Below, piece by piece: positions 1-10,021 of a DNA stretch of 60,000 bases. Position numbers and translations under genes: made by a program. Position 1 is the first letter of the stretch. Every line of letters begins with the position of its first letter. The notes beneath the pieces are model-generated. The model was not told the origin of the DNA and did no database searches. It saw nothing but the letters and a program-made list of their open reading frames with translations. Location: positions 28,646,001 through 28,706,000 of the forward strand of contig OU612065.1 in NCBI GenBank assembly GCA_914767715.1, read 5' to 3'. The DNA comes from Membranipora membranacea. Its lineage: Eukaryota; Bryozoa; Gymnolaemata; Cheilostomatida; Membraniporidae.

Positions 1-49
1 GAGTAGGTTAGAAGGCAATCTATTTTTTAATCTGGCCGTAAAATACACC

Positions 50-63
50 AAGGGTCCCCCCTT
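50..63. other. AAGGG-TCCC-CCCTT dyad with slippery C6 run
   Basis: A 5-bp inverted repeat whose 3' arm is part of a C6 homopolymer. The run is the most indel-prone site in the monomer: five Cs near 1058-1062, seven Cs near 5730, 7409 and 52164, and a rearranged AAGGTCCCCCA near 4727. These account for several 333- and 335-bp copies. Some may be sequencing errors rather than real variants. Confidence 0.45.
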
Positions 64-138
64 TGTTAATTTTTATAATTTTAAAGTCGCTCTCATCTCT
101 GTTCTATTTATAGTAGGATCTTCATATTCTGGAATTTG

Positions 139-156
139 AATGAGGCCAATGAGGCC
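139..156. repeat. Tandem 9-mer AATGAGGCC x2 inside each monomer
   Basis: AATGAGGCC occurs twice back to back at 139-147 and 148-156, and at the same place in other copies. This explains the doubled MRPMRP start of the open frame. Variants often fall here: AATGAGACC in several early copies, and AATGAGGGC followed by CCAACAAC in the trimer-type copies of 16-31 kb. It looks like an old slippage duplication fixed before the array expanded. Confidence 0.7.
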
Positions 157-208
157 ATCAACTGGTCAGAGTTTAAAAGAAATCCGATGGCTTTTTAATT
201 TTTTCGCC

Positions 209-220
209 TGCCGTTTGGCA
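209..220. other. Small dyad TGCC-GTTT-GGCA, one per monomer
   Basis: A 4-bp stem with a 4-nt loop, flanked by T-runs on both sides (199-204 and 223-229). It recurs in nearly all copies. Single copies break it, for example GTTTGCCATG in the copies near 31950 and 34290, and GTATGGCATG near 43306. A dyad this short could be chance. Confidence 0.35.
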
Positions 221-258
221 TGTTTTTTTATGTCAAAATTGGACCTCGTTATAAATGT

Positions 259-315
259 TGCTGACGCCAATCTAAGAGGGGCAGCCCCGAACGGTTTTCC
301 GTTCCAAAGTCAGCA
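259..315. other. Nested inverted repeat: 7-bp outer dyad enclosing two hairpins
   Basis: TGCTGAC at 259-265 is the exact reverse complement of GTCAGCA at 309-315. Between them lie two perfect dyads that abut each other: GGGG-CAG-CCCC at 278-288 and GAACGG-TTTT-CCGTTC at 289-304. Single-stranded DNA or RNA could fold this into a three-way junction; duplex DNA could in principle extrude a cruciform. By eye, roughly two thirds or more of the monomers keep all three stems. Some amplified variants break one stem: GTCATCA in the outer arm of about ten copies, and GAACGAATTTCC or GGACGGTTTTAAG in the second hairpin of 43-59 kb copies. The structure is therefore not strictly required in every copy. 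Dyads are common in satellites that lack a CENP-B box; any function here is inference. Confidence 0.55.
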
Positions 316-3300
316 TGAAATTCCACACGGTATAGAGTAGGTTAGAAGGCAATCTATTTTTTAATCTGGCCGTAAAAAACACCAAGGGTCCCCCCTTTGT
401 TACTTTTTATAATTTTAAAGTCGCTCTCATCTCTGTTCTATTTATCGTAGGATCTTCATATTCTGGAATTTGAATGAGGCCAATGAGGCCATCAACTGGT
501 CAGAGTTTAAAAGAAATCCGATGGCTTTTTAATTTTTTCGCCTGCCGTTTGGCATGTTTTTTTATCTCAAAATTGGCCCTCGTTAAAAATGTTGCTGACG
601 CCAATCTAAGAGGGGCAGCCCCGAACGGTTTTCCGTTCCAAAGTCAGCATGAAATTCCACACGGTATAGAGTAGGTTAGAAAGCAATCTATTTTTTAATC
701 TGGCCGTAAAAAACACCAAGGGTCCCCCCTTTGTTACTTTTTATAATTTTAAAGTCGCTCTCATCTCTGTTCTATTTATCGTAGGATCTTCATATTCTGG
801 AATTTGAATGAGGCCAATGAGGCCATCAACTGGTCAGAGTTTAAAAGAAATCCGATGGCTTTTTAATTTTTTCGCCTGCCGTTTGGCATGTTTTTTTATG
901 TCAAAATTGGCCCTCGTTAAAAATGTTGCTGACGCCAATCTAAGAGGGGCAGCCCCGAACGGTTTTCCGTTCCAAAGTCAGCATGAAATTCCACACGGTA
1001 TAGAGTAGGTTAGAAGGCAATCTATTTTTTAATCTGGCCGTAAAAAACACCAAGGGTCCCCCTTTGTTACTTTTTATAATTTTAAAGTCGCTCTCATCTC
1101 TGTTCTATTTATCGTAGGATCTTCATATTCTGGAATTTGAATGAGGCCAATGAGGCCATCAACTGGTCAGAGTTTAAAAGAAATCCGATGGCTTTTTAAT
1201 TTTTTCGCCTGCCGTTTGGCATGTTTTTTTATGTCAAAATTGGCCCTCGTTAAAAATGTTGCTGACGCCAATCTAAGAGGGGCAGCCCCGAACGGTTTTC
1301 CGTTCCAAAGTCAGCATGAAATTCCACACGGTATAGAGTAGGTTAGAAGGCAATCTATTTTTTAATCTGGCCGTAAAAAACACCAAGGGTCCCCCCTTTG
1401 TTACTTTTCATAATTTTAAAGTCGCTCTCATCTCTGTTCTATTTATCGTAGGATCTTCATATTCTGGAATTTGAATGAGGCCAATGAGGCCATCAACTGG
1501 TCAGAGTTTAAAAGAAATCCGATGGCTTTTTAATTTTTTCACCTGCCGTTTGGCATGTTTTTTTATGTCAAAATTGGCCCTCGTTAAAAATGTTGCTGAC
1601 GCCAATCTAAGAGGGGCGGCCCCGAACGGTTTTCCGTTCCAAAGTCAGCATGAAATTCCACACGGTATAGAGTAGGTTAGAAGGCAATCTATTTTTTAAT
1701 CTGGCCGTAAAAAACACCAAGGGTCCCCCCTTTGTTACTTTTTATAATTTTAAAGTCGCTCTCATCTCTGTTCTATTTATCGTAGGATCTTCATATTCTG
1801 GAATTTGAATGAGGCCAATGAGGCCATCAACTGGTCAGAGTTTAAAAGAAATCCGATGGCTTTTTAATTTTTTCGCCTGCCGTTTGGCATGTTTTCTTAT
1901 GTCAAAATTGGCCCTCGTTAAAAATGTTGCTGACGCCAATCTAAGAGGGTCAGCCCCGAACGGTTTTCCGTTCCAAAGTCAGCATGAAATTCCACACGGT
2001 ATCGAGTAGGTTAGAAGGCAATCTATTTTTTAATCTGGCCGTAAAAAACACCAAGGGTCCCCCCTTTGTTACTTTTTATAATTTTAAAGTCGCTCTCATC
2101 TCTGTTCTATTTATCGTAGGATCTTCATATTCTGGAATTTGAATGAGGCCAATGAGACCATCAACTGGTCAGAGTTTAAAAGAAATCCGATGGCTTTTTA
2201 ATTTTTTCGCCTGCCGTTTGGCATGTTTTTTTATGTCAAAATTGGCCCTCGTTAAAAATGTTGCTGACGCCAATCTAAGAGGGGCAGCCCCGAACGGTTT
2301 TCCGTTCCAAAGTCAGCATGAAATTCCACACGGTATAGAGTAGGTTAGAAGGCAATCTATTTTTTAATCTGGCCGTAAAAAACACCAAGGGTCCCCCCTT
2401 TGTTACTTTTTATAATTTTAAAGTCGCTCTCATCTCTGTTCTATTTATCGTAGGATCTTCATATTCTGGAATTTGAATGAGGCCAATGAGACCATCAACT
2501 GGTCAGAGTTTAAAAGAAATCCGATGGCTTTTTAATTTTTTCGCCTGCCGTTTGGCATGTTTTTTTATGTCAAAATTGGCCCTCGTTAAAAATGTTGCTG
2601 ACGCCAATCTAAGAGGGGCAGCCCCGAACGGTTTTCCGTTCCAAAGTCAGCATGAAATTCCACACGGTATAGAGTAGGTTAGAAGGCAATCTATTTTTTA
2701 ATCTGGCCGTAAAAAACACCAAGGGTCCCCCCTTTGTTACTTTTTATAATTTTAAAGTCGCTCTCATCTCTGTTCTATTTATCGTAGGATCTTCATATTC
2801 TGGAATTTGAATGAGGCCAATGAGGCCATCAACTGGTCAGAGTTTAAAAGAAATCCGATGGCTTTTTAATTTTTTCGCCTGCCGTTTGGCATGTTTTTTT
2901 ATGTCAAAATTGGCCCTCGTTAAAAATGTTGCTGACGCCAATCTAAGAGGGGCAGCCCCGAACGGTTTTCCGTTCCAAAGTCAGCATGAAATTCCACACG
3001 GTATAGAGTAGGTTAGAAGGCAATCTATTTTTTAATCTGGCCGTAAAAAACACCAAGGGTCCCCCCTTTGTTACTTTTCATAATTTTAAAGACGCTCTCA
3101 TCTCTGTTCTATTTATCGTAGGATCTTCATATTCTGGAATTTGAATGAGGCCAATGAGGCCATCAACTGGTCAGAGTTTAAAAGAAATCCGATGGCTTTT
3201 TAATTTTTTCGCCTGCCGTTTGGCATGTTTTCTTATGTCAAAATTGGCCCTCGTTAAAAATGTTGCTGACGCCAATCTAAGAGGGTCAGCCCCGAACGGT

Positions 3301-5328
3301 TTTCCGTTCCAAAGTCAGCATGAAATTCCACACGGTATCGAGTAGGTTAGAAGGCAATCTATTTTTTAATCTGGCCGTAAAAAACACCAAGGGTCCCCCC
3401 TTTGTTACTTTTTATAATTTTAAAGTCGCTCTCATCTCTGTTCTATTTATCGTAGGATCTTCATATTCTGGAATTTGAATGAGGCCAATGAGGCCATCAA
3501 CTGGTCAGAGTTTAAAAGAAATCCGATGGCTTTTTAATTTTTTCGCCTGCCGTTTGGCATGTTTTTTTATGTCAAAATTGGCCCTCGTTAAAAATGTTGC
3601 TGACGCCAATCTAAGAGGGGCAGCCCCGAACGGTTTTCCGTTCCAAAGTCAGCATGAAATTCCACACGGTATAGAGTAGGTTAGAAGGCAATCTATTTTT
3701 TAATCTGGCCGTAAAAAACACCAAGGGTCCCCCCTTTGTTACTTTTTATAATTTTAAAGTCGCTCTCATCTCTGTTCTATTTATCGTAGGATCTTCATAT
3801 TCTGGAATTTGAATGAGGCCAATGAGACCATCAACTGGTCAGAGTTTAAAAGAAATCCGATGGCTTTTTAATTTTTTCGCCTGCCGTTTGGCATGTTTTT
3901 TTATGTCAAAATTGGCCCTCGTTAAAAATGTTGCTGACGCCAATCTAAGAGGGGCAGCCCCGAACGGTTTTCCGTTCCAAAGTCAGCATGAAATTCCACA
4001 CGGTATAGAGTAGGTTAGAAGGCAATCTATTTTTTAATCTGGCCGTAAAAAACACCAAGGGTCCCCCCTTTGTTACTTTTTATAATTTTAAAGTCGCTCT
4101 CATCTCTGTTCTATTTATCGTAGGATCTTCATATTCTGGAATTTGAATGAGGCCAGTGAGGCCATAAACTGGTCAGAGTTTAAAAGAAATCCGATGGCTT
4201 TTTAATTTTTTCGCCTGCCGTTTGGCATGTTTTTTTATGTCAAAATTGGCCCTCGTTAAAAATGTTGCTGACGCCAATCTAAGAGGGGCAGCCCCGAACG
4301 GTTTTCCGTTCCAAAGTCAGCATGAAATTCCACACGGTATAGAGTAGGTTAGAAGGCAATCTATTTTTTAATCTGGCCGTAAAAAACACCAAGGGTCCCC
4401 CCTTTGTTACTTTTTATAATTTTAAAGTCGCTCTCATCTCTGTTCTATTTATCGCAGGATCTTCATATTCTGGAATTTGAATGAGGCCAATGAGGCCATC
4501 AACTGGTCAGAGTTTAAAAGAAATCCGATGGCTTTTTAATTTTTTCGCCTGCCGTTTGGCATGTTTTTTTATGTCAAAATTGGCCCTCGTTAAAAATGTT
4601 GCTGACGCCAATCTAAGAGGGGCAGCCCCGAACGGTTTTCCGTTCCAAAGTCAGCATGAAATTCCACACGGTATAGAGTAGGTTAGAAGGCAATCTATTT
4701 TTTAATCTGGCCGTAAAAAACACCAAGGTCCCCCATTTGTTACCTTTTATAATTTTAAAGTCGCTCTCATCTCTGTTCTATTTATCGTAGGATCTTCATA
4801 TTCTGGAATTTGAATGAGGCCAATGAGGCCATCAACTGGTCAGAGTTTAAAAGAAATCCGATGGCTTTTTAATTTTTTCGCCTGCCGTTTGGCATGTTTT
4901 TTTATGTCAAAATTGGCCCTCGTTAAAAATGTTGCTGACGCTAATCTAAGAGGGGCAGCCCCAAACGGTTTTCCGTTCCAAAGTCAGCATGAAATTCCAC
5001 ACGGTATAGAGTAGGTTAGAAGGCAATCTATTTTTTGATCTGGCCGTAAAAAACACCAAGGGTCCCCCCTTTGTTACTTTTTATAATTTTAAAGTCGCTC
5101 TCATCTCTGTTCTATTTATCGTAGGATCTTCATATTCTGGAATTTGAATGAGGCCAATGAGGCCATCAACTGGTCAGAGTTTAAAAGAAATCCGATGGCT
5201 TTTTAATTTTTTCGCCTGCCGTTTGGCATGTTTTTTTATGTCAAAATTGGCCCTCGTTAAAAATGTTGCTGACGCCAATCTAAGAGGGGCAGCCCCGAAC
5301 GGTTTTCCGTTCCAAAGTCAGCATGAAA

Positions 5329-8300
5329 CTCCACACGGTATAGAGTAGGTTAGAAGGCAATCTATTTTTTAATCTGGCCGTAAAAAACACCAAGGGTCCC
5401 CCCTTTGTTACTTTTTATAATTTTAAAGTCGCTCTCATCTCTGTTCTATTTATCGTAGGATCTTCATATTCTGGAATTTGAATGAGGCCAATGAGGCCAT
5501 CAACTGGTCAGAGTTTAAAAGAAATCCAATGGCTTTTTAATTTTTTCGCCTGCCGTTTGGCATGTTTTTTTATGTCAAAATTGGCCCTCGTTAAAAATGT
5601 TGCTGACGCCAATCTAAGAGGGGCAGCCCCGAACGGTTTTCCGTTCCAAAGTCAGCATGAAATTCCACACGGTATAGAGTAGGTTAGAAGGCAATCTATT
5701 TTTTAATCTGGCCGTAAAAAACACCAAGGGTCCCCCCCTTTGTTACTTTTCATAATTTTAAAGTCGCTCTCATCTCTGTTCTATTTATCGTAGGATCTTC
5801 ATATTCTGGAATTTGAATGAGGCCAATGAGGCCATCAACTGGTCAGAGTTTAAAAGAAATCCGATGGCTTTTTAATTTTTTCGCCTGCCGTTTGGCATGT
5901 TTTTTTATGTCAAAATTGGCCCTCGTTAAAAATGTTGCTGACGCCAATCTAAGAGGGGCAGCCCCGAACGGTTTTCCGTTCCAAAGTCAGCATGAAATTC
6001 CACACGGTATAGAGTAGGTTAGAAGGCAATCTATTTTTTAATCTGGCCGTAAAAAACACCTAGGGTCCCCGCTTTGTTACTTTTTATAATTTGAAAGTCG
6101 CTCTCATCTCTGTTCTATTTATCGTAGGATCTTCATATTCTGGAATTTGAATGAGGCCAATGAGGCCATCAACTGGTCAGAGTTTAAAAGAAATCCGATG
6201 GCTTTTTAATTTATTCGCCTGCCGTTTGGCATGTTTTTTTTATGTCAAAATTGGCCCTCGTTAAAAATGTTGCTGACGCCAATCTAAGAGGGGCAGCCCC
6301 GAACTGTTTTCCGTTCCAAAGTCAGCATGAAATTCCACACGGTATAGAGTAGGTTAGAAGGCAATCTATTTTTTAATCTGGCCGTAAAATACACCAAGGG
6401 TCCCCCCTTTGTTACTGTTCATAATTTTAAAGTCGCTCTCATCTCTGTTCTATTTATCGCAGGATCTTCATATTCTGGAATTTGAATGAGGCCAATGAGG
6501 CCATCAACTGGTCAGAGTTTAAAAGAAATCCGATGGCTTTTTAATTTTTTCGCCTGCCGTTTGGCATGTTTTTTTATGTCAAAATTGGCCCTCGTTAAAA
6601 ATGTTGCTGACGCCAATCTAAGAGGGGCAGCCCCGAACGGTTTTCCGTTCCAAAGTCAGCATGAAATTCCACACGGTATAGAGTAGGTTAGAAGGCAATC
6701 TATTTTTTAATCTGGCCGTAAAAAACACCAAGGGTCCCCCCTTTGTTACTTTTTATAATTTTATAGTCGCTGTCATCTCTGTTCTATTTATCGTAGGATC
6801 TTCATATTCTGGAATTTGAATGAGGCCAATGAGGCCATCAACTGGTCAGAGTTTAAAAGAAATCCGATGGCTTTTTAATTTTTTCGCCTGCCGTTTGGCA
6901 TGTTTTTTTATGTCAAAATTGGCCCTCGTTAAAAATGTTGCTGACGCCAATCTAAGAGGGTCAGCCCCGAACGGTTTTCCGTTCCAAAGTCAGCATGAAA
7001 CTCCACACGGTATAGAGTAGGTTAGAAGGCAATCTATTTTTTAATCTGGCCGTAAAAAACACCAAGGGTCCCCCCTTTGTTACTTTTTATAATTTTAAAG
7101 TCGCTCTCATCTCTGTTCTATTTATCGTAGGATCTTCATATTCTGGAATTTGAATGAGGCCAATGAGGCCATCAACTGGTCAGAGTTTAAAAGAAATCCA
7201 ATGGCTTTTTAATTTTTTCGCCTGCCGTTTGGCATGTTTTTTTATGTCAAAATTGGCCCTAGTTAAAAATGTTGCTGACGCCAATCTAAGAGGGGCAGCC
7301 CCGAACGGTTTTCCGTTCCAAAGTCAGCATGAAATTCCACACGGTATAGAGTAGGTTAGAAGGCAATCTATTTTTTAATCTGGCCGTAAAAAACACCAAG
7401 GGTCCCCCCCTTTGTTACTTTTCATAATTTTAAAGTCGCTCTCATCTCTGTTCTATTTATCGTAGGATCTTCATATTCTGGAATTTGAATGAGGCCAATG
7501 AGGCCATCAACTGGTCAGAGTTTAAAAGAAATCCGATGGCTTTTTAATTTTTTCGCCTGCCGTTTGGCATGTTTTTTTATGTCAAAATTGGCCCTCGTTA
7601 AAAATGTTGCTGACGCCAATCTAAGAGGGGCAGCCCCGAACGGTTTTCCGTTCCAAAGTCAGCATGAAATTCCACACGGTATAGAGTAGGTTAGAAGGCA
7701 ATCTATTTTTTAATCTGGCCGTAAAAAACACCAAGGGTCCCCGCTTTGTTACTTTTTATAATTTGAAAGTCGCTCTCATCTCTGTTCTATTTATCGTAGG
7801 ATCTTCATATTCTGGAATTTGAATGAGGCCAATGAGGCCATCAACTGGTCAGAGTTTAAAAGAAATCCGATGGCTTTTTAATTTATTCGCCTGCCGTTTG
7901 GCATGTTTTTTTATGTCAAAATTGGCCCTCGTTAAAAATGTTGCTGACGCCAATCTAAGAGGGGCAGCCCCGAACTGTTTTCCGTTCCAAAGTCAGCATG
8001 AAATTCCACACGGTATAGAGTAGGTTAGAAGGCAATCTATTTTTTAATCTGGCCGTAAAAAACACCAAGGGTCCCCCCTTTGTTACTTTTCATAATTTTA
8101 AAGTCGCTCTCATCTCTGTTCTATTTATCGCAGGATCTTCATATTCTGGAATTTGAATGAGGCCAATGAGGCCATCAACTGGTCAGAGTTTAAAAGAAAT
8201 CCGATGGCTTTTTAATTTTTTCGCCTGCCGTTTGGCATGTTTTTTTATGTCAAAATTGGCCCTCGTTAAAAATGTTGCTGACGCCAATCTAAGAGGGGCA

Positions 8301-8690
8301 GCCCCGAACGGTTTTCCGTTCCAAAGTCAGCATGAAATTCCACACGGTATAGAGTAGGTTAGAAGGCAATCTATTTTTTAATCTGGCCGTAAAAAACACC
8401 AAGGGTCCCCCCTTTGTTACTTTTTATAATTTTATAGTCGCTGTCATCTCTGTTCTATTTATCGTAGGATCTTCATATTCTGGAATTTGAATGAGGCCAA
8501 TGAGGCCATCAACTGGTCAGAGTTTAAAAGAAATCCGATGGCTTTTTAATTTTTTCGCCTGCCGTTTGGCATGTTTTTTTATGTCAAAATTGGCCCTCGT
8601 TAAAAATGTTGCTGACGCCAATCTAAGATGGTCAGCCCCGAACGGTTTTCCGTTCCAAAGTCAGCATGAAATTCCACACGGTATAGAGTA
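5329..8690. repeat. Pentameric HOR, two units of about 1671 bp
   Basis: Unit 1 runs from about 5329 to 7000 and unit 2 from 7001 to about 8670. Shared private variants sit 1671-1672 bp apart: GAAACTCC (5329/7001), ATCCAATGG (5527/7199), a C7 run (about 5730/7409), TTTGAAAGTCG with TTATTCG and AACTGTTTTCC in the next copy (about 6093-6305/7765-7977), and ATCGCAGG (6458/8129). TTTATAGTCGCTGTC (about 6762/8433) and GTCAGCC (6961/8632) mark the right ends. The monomer joining the units, near 6681-7014, is a hybrid of the right-end and left-end types. Confidence 0.85.
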
Positions 8691-10021
8691 GGTTAGAAGG
8701 CAATCTATTTTTTAATCTGGCCGTAAAAAACACCAAGGGTCCCCCCTTTGTTACTTTTTATAATTTTAAAGTCGCTCTCATCTCTGTTCTATTTATCGTA
8801 GGATCTTCATATTCTGGAATTTGAATGAGGCCAATGAGGCCATCAACTGGTCAGAGTTTAAAAGAAATCCGATGGCTTTTTCATTTTTTCGCCTGCCGTT
8901 TGGCATGTTTTTTTATGTCACAATTGGCCCTCGTTAAAAATGTTGCTGACGCCAGTCTAAGAGGGGCAGCCCCGAACGGTTTTCCGTTCCAAAGTCAGCA
9001 TGAAATTCCACACGGTATAGAGTAGGTTAGAAGGCAATCTATTTTTTAATCTGGCCGTAAAAAACACCAAGGGTCCCCCCTTTGTTACTTTTTATAATTT
9101 TAAAGTCGCTCTCATCTCTGTTCTATTTATCGTAGGATCTTCATATTCTGGAATTTGAATGAGGCCAATGAGACCATCAACTGGTCAGAGTTTAAAAGAA
9201 ATCCGATGGCTTTTTAATTTTTTCGCCTGCCGTTTGGCATGTTTTTTTATGTCAAAATTGGCCCTCGTTAAAAATGTTGCTGACGCCAATCTAAGAGGGG
9301 CAGCCCCGAACGGTTTTCCGTTCCAAAGTCAGCATGAAATTCCACACGGTATAGAGTAGGTTAGAAGGCAATCTATTTTTTAATCTGGCCGTAAAAAACA
9401 CCAAGGGTCCCCCCTTTGTTACTTTTCATAATTTTATAGTCGCTCTCATCTCTGTTCTATTTATCGTAGGATCTTCATATTCTGGAATTTGAATGAGGCC
9501 AATGAGGCCATCAACTGGTCAGAGTTTAAAAGAAATCCGATGGCTTTTTAATTTTTTCGCCTGCCGTTTGGCATGTTTTTTTATGTCAAAATTGGCCCTC
9601 GTTAAAAATGTTGCTGACGCCAATCTAAGAGGGGCAGCCCCGAACGGTTTTCCGTTCCAAAGTCAGCATGAAATTCCACACGGTATAGAGTAGGTTAGAA
9701 GGCAATCTATTTTTTAATCTGGCCGTAAAAAACACCAAGGGTCCCCCCTTTGTTAATTTTCATAATTTTAAAGTCGCTCTCATCTCTGTTCTATTTATTG
9801 TAGGATCTTCATATTCTGGAATTTGAATGAGGCCAATGAGGCCATCAACTGGTCAGAGTTTAAAAGAAATCCGATGGCTTTTTAATTTTTCCGCCTGCCG
9901 TTTGGCATGTTTTTTTATGTCAAAATTGGCCCTCGTTAAAAATGTTGCTGACGCCAATCTAAGAGGGGCAGCCCCGAACGGTTTTCCGTTCCAAAGTCAG
10001 CATGAAATTCCACACGGTATA
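8686..10021. repeat. Copies 27-30, mostly private variants
   Basis: Four monomers lie between the pentameric and hexameric blocks. The first has three changes of its own (TTTTTCATTTT, GTCACAATTGG, GCCAGTCTAAG near 8880-8955). The second carries the GAGACC variant also seen in the first 4 kb. The third has ATTTTATAGTC. The fourth has TTTTTCCGCC and ATTGTAGG. No higher-order period is visible. Confidence 0.6.

Larger units (their letters stand above)
1..334. repeat. Reference monomer (copy 1) with internal landmarks
   Basis: The phase is arbitrary and begins at GAGTAGGTTAG. Landmarks that recur in every copy: an AT-rich stretch at 66-85 containing TTATAA and TTTAAA; a G/C-run dyad at 50-63; a duplicated 9-mer at 139-156; T-runs at 192-204 and 223-229; a small dyad at 209-220; and a nested dyad element at 259-315. 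Composition is about 134 G+C of 334, with 12 CpG (hand count). Copy 1 has several private differences from consensus: a T in the A-run near 44, an A at about 69 and 112, and two changes near 242-252. It may therefore lie closer to the array edge or simply be a diverged copy. Confidence 0.95.
140..340 (+). other. 66-codon open frame repeated in each monomer; probably not a gene
   Basis: The frame runs from ATG at 140 to TAG at 338-340 and recurs in every copy. About 165 of 179 are intact. The rest are frameshifted, nonsense or altered at the end: nonsense near 4165, 14877, 20557 and 34924; frameshifts near 6233, 14692, 20372, 28286, 37364, 51020, 51351, 52063, 57741 and 59403. The translation has a hydrophobic stretch at about residues 17-32 with an arginine in it, then a charged middle. 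Distinct variants by hand count are roughly 14 silent to about 45-50 replacement, close to the quarter-silent neutral expectation. The start context is poor (T at -3, A at +4). Since 334 is not a multiple of three, neighbouring copies lie in different frames. I see homogenisation rather than protein constraint. Confidence 0.15.
1..5008. repeat. Copies 1-15, near-consensus block with a 4-mer echo
   Basis: These copies are close to consensus. Copies starting at 1670 and 3006 share three private changes, 1336 bp (4 monomers) apart: TTTTCTTATG, GAGGGTCAGCC and TATCGAGTAGG. The GAGACC variant at about 2491 and 3827 shows the same 1336-bp offset, while the one at 2157 has no partner. This fits one 4-monomer duplication followed by partial conversion. 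The copy at 4008 has a nonsense change at 4165 in the open frame. The copy at 4675 is preceded by a 1-bp loss in the G/C-run. Confidence 0.7.

Noticed and set aside
66-90. TATA-type promoter in TTTTTATAATTTTAAAG
   Set aside because: This is simply the most AT-rich part of the monomer. Nothing downstream looks like a transcription unit, and a TATA-like string alone is not evidence.
161-168. Apparently invariant ACTGGTCA in the copies I read, as a protein-binding site
   Set aside because: With about 1% divergence and strong homogenisation, an unchanged 8-bp stretch is expected somewhere by chance, and I could not count all copies rigorously.
131-190. tRNA or other RNA polymerase III gene
   Set aside because: GGAATTYGAATG loosely resembles a B box but lacks the conserved ends. 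There is no A box at a suitable distance and no cloverleaf.
199-304. CENP-B box
   Set aside because: I compared TTTCGCCTGCCGTTTGG and CCCGAACGGTTTTCCG with the core NTTCGNNNNANNCGGGN on both strands. Neither keeps the required core positions.
199-350. Spliced-leader or U-snRNA gene array
   Set aside because: AATTTTTTCG followed by a small stem, and AGAGTAGGTTAG resembling a splice donor, superficially suggest this. However, no known leader exon is recognisable, and these segments vary between copies as freely as the rest.
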